Below are positions 16,422 through 18,844 of a DNA stretch of 18,844 nucleotides, piece after piece (positions within the stretch are counted from its first letter, which is position 1; every line of letters starts with the position of its first letter). The notes under the pieces were generated by a model. The model had not been told where the DNA came from, made no database searches, and worked only from the letters and a program-made list of their open reading frames with translations. Source of the stretch: Campylobacterales bacterium (GTDB lineage Bacteria; Campylobacterota; Campylobacteria; Campylobacterales; Hydrogenimonadaceae); contig JAMOMS010000016.1 of assembly GCA_027067015.1 (NCBI GenBank), positions 1 to 18,844 on the forward strand, in the 5' to 3' direction. Made by a program: the position numbers and the translations under genes.

Positions 16422-17063
16422 ATGATGAAAAAAGGATGGATCACGTTAGCGCTTGTCAGCTTGATGGGCCTATATACAGGGTGTGCGAATCAGCCGCACT
16501 ATATCGATCCCGAAAAAGAAGGAACCTCCACACCCGTGACGATGGGGCTTGATTACGAGGATTTTCAGCGTTCGGCGATCAAGCTGGTTGACTCCATGCT
16601 TCGCTCCAAATACCTGGATCGGATGTACCGGATGAAGATGAAAAAAGAGGGCAAACCGCTGATTTTGATGATCAGCGATTTTGTCAACGATACGACCCAG
16701 CGGGTCGATATCGACCAGTTGGTCAAGCGTATCCGCATCTCGTTGTTGGATAGCGGCAAATTCATCATCACCACGGCGCTTCGAGCCGGCGGCGCCGAGG
16801 ATTCGGCCACCTATGAGCTTCGCAAATTAAGGGGAAATGCCGAGTTTAAGCAGAGCCGTATCGCCAAAAAGGGAACCATTGAGACCCCCGATCTCTCTTT
16901 GTCGGGCAAGATTATCCAGCGGGTGAGCAAACTCTCCAACGGTGATCAGCGGGTCGATTACTATTTTCAGATGTCGTTGACCGACGTCTCCAGCGGTCTG
17001 GCTTTCTGGGAGGGTGAAGAGGTGGTCTCCAAGGCCGGTAGCGGCAAATCGGCACCGTGGTAA
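16422..17063 (+). CDS. LpoB-like lipoprotein (penicillin-binding protein activator family)
   Basis: A 213-residue protein with a signal ending LYTGC (C21); tyrosine at -3 makes this an unusual lipobox. The body has the LpoB pattern: FQRSAIKLVDSMLRS (49-63), KPLILMISDFVNDTTQRVDIDQLVKRIRISLLDSGKFIITT, then LSGKIIQRVSKL and YYFQMSLTDVSSGLAFWEGEE. In enterobacteria LpoB reaches from the outer membrane to activate PBP1b. Outside that group, proteins of this family sit beside COG3014 lipoproteins and their partner is not known. It begins ATGATG at 16422 after AAAGGGG. Only 11 bp separate it from the next gene. Family sure; a role in PBP activation here is inference. Confidence 0.82.
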   Translation: MMKKGWITLALVSLMGLYTGCANQPHYIDPEKEGTSTPVTMGLDYEDFQRSAIKLVDSMLRSKYLDRMYRMKMKKEGKPLILMISDFVNDTTQRVDIDQLVKRIRISLLDSGKFIITTALRAGGAEDSATYELRKLRGNAEFKQSRIAKKGTIETPDLSLSGKIIQRVSKLSNGDQRVDYYFQMSLTDVSSGLAFWEGEEVVSKAGSGKSAPW

Positions 17064-17074
17064 GAGGGGATACC

Positions 17075-18421
17075 ATGAAACGTTTATTCTCTTTGCTTGG
17101 CGGCACAGCGCTGGCGATGTCGTTGGCAGTTGCCGGGGCCCAGGCGCCCCAAAGTGGCGGTATTGCGGTGGAACAGAACCGGATGGTCGAGCCGATCGTG
17201 CCGGCGCCGGATGAGAGGATTGACGACTGGTCTGAACGCTTTTTGCAAAAGATGGGTCTGTCGGAATTTGGGGAGCATCACGGTAAATACTTCTATTATG
17301 CCCAGATGCCGGTGATGTTGCCCCAAACCGATCCCCAGTACGCCAACGCGCTGATCAACGCCTATGACAAGGCGATGTTCAATATCTATGAGCAGTTTGC
17401 CATGGATATGTACGGCAAAGTGTTGCAGGAGCAGACAAGAGAGTTTTTCCAAAACAGCTCCACCGACGCCGACAAGCTGGAGGCGCCCACCGCCAACGTG
17501 CGGGGCATGGTGGGCAAGGTTCTGGCTTTGATGGACAAAAGCCTGGATGTGGCCGACAAGGAGCTGGACAAAAAACTGGCGGAGTTGGGGGTTGACCCTG
17601 CGCAATATCGCAAGCTGACGCCCCGGCAGAAAAAAGATCTTTTCAAAGAGCGGTTCCTAAAAAAAACGATCAAAAAGGCAAGCGGCGACATTTCGGGACT
17701 TTTTACCGTTCAATCGGCCGTGGCCGTGGACAAGTCGGGTAACGCGGTGGTCGGCGTGATCGCCGTGGTGAGCCCCAAAACCCGGCAGATCGCCAAAGAT
17801 ATCCGTTTGCAACGCCGTTCGCTTATTGCCGGAAAAGGGAGGGATATCCGCTCCCTCATTCCCCAAAAGCCCGACGCGCTCTTTAGCACACTGGGCACCC
17901 GCCTGGTATATGACAGCGACGGCACGCCGGCTATCATCTCCTACGGGATGCACAGTTATATGCCCCAAAAAGATCACTATCTCAATGTTCGGCTCAAACA
18001 AAACGCCAAAGACGCCGCCGTGGCCGTGGCTGACGGGCAGATCGCCATGTTGGTCAACGGTTTTTTAAGCGCGCGCTTTGAGCGCCAAAGGGGCGAGGAG
18101 GTCAACCGCTATATCGAGCGTGAGCTCAAACCCGACGCCATGAGCGTGGAGAAGACCGTCCGCAACGTTATTGACAAGACCTACCAGCGGGCCAAGGCGA
18201 GCGCTTCCATGCGCCTGCAGGGGGTGAGCACTTTTAAAACCTGGCGCTATACCCTGCCCGCCGGGCAGAAAGTAGTAGGCGCCGTACGGGTTTGGCGCTA
18301 TGCTACGTTGGACGCGGTGCGAAGGTTCAAGGAGGGTTACAAACCCAAGCCCAAAAGCAGACCAAAAGGAAAGAGCTCTTTTGGCGAGAGCGAGATTGTC
18401 AACGACATCAACGATTTTTAA
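17075..18421 (+). CDS. Exported protein of unknown function in LpoB-like gene cluster
   Basis: A 448-residue secreted protein that I place only tentatively (DUF6844-like). MKRLFSLLGGTALAMSLAVAGAQA is a clear signal peptide with cleavage after AQA (24). It has no lipobox and no further membrane helix, so it should be periplasmic or surface-exposed. Visible blocks: KYFYYAQMPV, a helical charged middle (ALMDKSLDVADKELDKKLAEL), a beta-rich part FTVQSAVAVDKSGNAVVGVIAVV, then DAAVAVADGQIAMLVNGFLSARF, which recalls the Ala-rich helix of LPP20/FlgT-type domains. The tail is basic (KPKPKSRPKGKSS) and ends acidic. ATG at 17075 follows GAGGGG, and the frame's GTG at 17057 overlaps the previous gene. Third of four clustered genes for exported proteins. 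Confidence 0.7.
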   Translation: MKRLFSLLGGTALAMSLAVAGAQAPQSGGIAVEQNRMVEPIVPAPDERIDDWSERFLQKMGLSEFGEHHGKYFYYAQMPVMLPQTDPQYANALINAYDKAMFNIYEQFAMDMYGKVLQEQTREFFQNSSTDADKLEAPTANVRGMVGKVLALMDKSLDVADKELDKKLAELGVDPAQYRKLTPRQKKDLFKERFLKKTIKKASGDISGLFTVQSAVAVDKSGNAVVGVIAVVSPKTRQIAKDIRLQRRSLIAGKGRDIRSLIPQKPDALFSTLGTRLVYDSDGTPAIISYGMHSYMPQKDHYLNVRLKQNAKDAAVAVADGQIAMLVNGFLSARFERQRGEEVNRYIERELKPDAMSVEKTVRNVIDKTYQRAKASASMRLQGVSTFKTWRYTLPAGQKVVGAVRVWRYATLDAVRRFKEGYKPKPKSRPKGKSSFGESEIVNDINDF

Positions 18422-18430
18422 AGGCGTAGC

Positions 18431-18844
18431 ATGAAAAAACTGCTCTTTTTTCTTCTGACGGCGGTTTTGGCGACGGCGCAGATCAAGACCGTCCACGTAA
18501 CGGCGACCGGTTTTGGCTCCACCTATTCCGAGGCGGTGCAGGACGCGCTGGTCAACGCCGTGGCGCAGGTGCGGGGGATCGGCATCAAGGCCCAGAAAGA
18601 GTACCAGCAAAGATTGCGGCAGGTAACCATCAGTGTCAACGGCAAAAGCAGTGCCGACATTCGCCTCAAAGACGGCACCTATTCCAAGGTCTCCAGCGCT
18701 ACGGGCGGTTTTGTCAAGCGCTTTGATGTGCTTTCGGTGCGGCGGGTTTCGCCCCATGAGTACGAGGCGAAGGTGCGGGCCTATTTTGACAAATACAAGT
18801 CACCCGGCTTCAATCCCCGAAACCGTCGGAGCCTGGCGGTATTG
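18431..18844 (+). CDS. FlgT/LPP20-like exported protein, 5' part
   Basis: The frame runs to the window edge; 138 residues are visible. MKKLLFFLLTAVLATAQ is a signal peptide. The mature start VHVTATGFGSTYSEAVQDALVNAVAQVRGIGI has the G-x-G, then Ala-spaced helix pattern of the FlgT N-terminal and LPP20-type domains, followed by strands ending in KRFDVLSVRRVSPHEYEAKVRAYFDKY. Proteins of this kind often carry a CsgG/LpoB-like domain further on, which would be outside the window. AAAGG lies 6 nt before the ATG, and the gene begins 9 bp after the previous stop, so it belongs to the same operon. FlgT acts in the flagellar H ring in Vibrio; a flagellar role here is only a possibility. Confidence 0.6.
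   Translation, partial: MKKLLFFLLTAVLATAQIKTVHVTATGFGSTYSEAVQDALVNAVAQVRGIGIKAQKEYQQRLRQVTISVNGKSSADIRLKDGTYSKVSSATGGFVKRFDVLSVRRVSPHEYEAKVRAYFDKYKSPGFNPRNRRSLAVL

Overview
The window comes from a motile, GC-rich (roughly mid-50s % GC by eye) member of the Campylobacterota (formerly Epsilonproteobacteria). Several things point there: a recA-eno-ftsB-like-AMIN-aroK block, topA close to yfcE-type/bioB/antiporter genes, a Maf (DUF115) gene beside flagellin, a short MurB, and a BioB that starts directly at its CAISN segment. These arrangements and protein forms are familiar from Campylobacter, Helicobacter and Sulfurimonas-like genomes. The GC content suggests an environmental lineage rather than a host-adapted one; I cannot name the genus.

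Layout. (1) 1-3651, flagellar region: the 3' part of a Maf-type flagellin glycosylation gene (+), a short flagellin (-) and fliD (-). Flagellin and fliD each have a strong sigma-28 promoter. fliD has a good terminator that separates it from the flagellin promoter. The flagellin leader carries two hairpins with AAGGA in the loop, the second over the Shine-Dalgarno sequence, which fits the CsrA-FliW type of flagellin control. (2) 3652-8990 (+): topA, a small two-gene DUF4258/YgiT-zinc-finger pair (candidate toxin-antitoxin), a YfcE-like phosphodiesterase, bioB and a CPA2-type cation:proton antiporter, packed with overlaps. (3) 8978-12701 (-): recA, eno, an FtsB-like protein, an AMIN-domain protein and aroK, reading as one operon that ends tail to tail (13-bp overlap) with the antiporter. 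(4) 12782-14865 (+): an mqnD-family gene (futalosine menaquinone pathway), a repeat-rich 146-bp intergenic stretch, then fliQ and murB. recA and mqnD diverge from a compact symmetric promoter region. (5) 14908-18844 (+): four consecutive genes for exported proteins: a COG3014-like lipoprotein, an LpoB-like lipoprotein, a 448-aa periplasmic protein of unknown function, and a FlgT/LPP20-like protein cut by the window end.

Most of the window is conserved housekeeping. The less explained parts are the flagellin 5' leader, the 13652-13797 heptamer-repeat region with a terminator and an SD-sequestering hairpin before fliQ, the small DUF4258/YgiT pair inside an otherwise conserved neighbourhood, and the four-gene envelope cluster at the right end, which is the best candidate for an uncharacterised system. 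Non-ATG starts are frequent (topA and bioB TTG; yfcE-like, antiporter, mqnD, fliQ and the COG3014 lipoprotein GTG).
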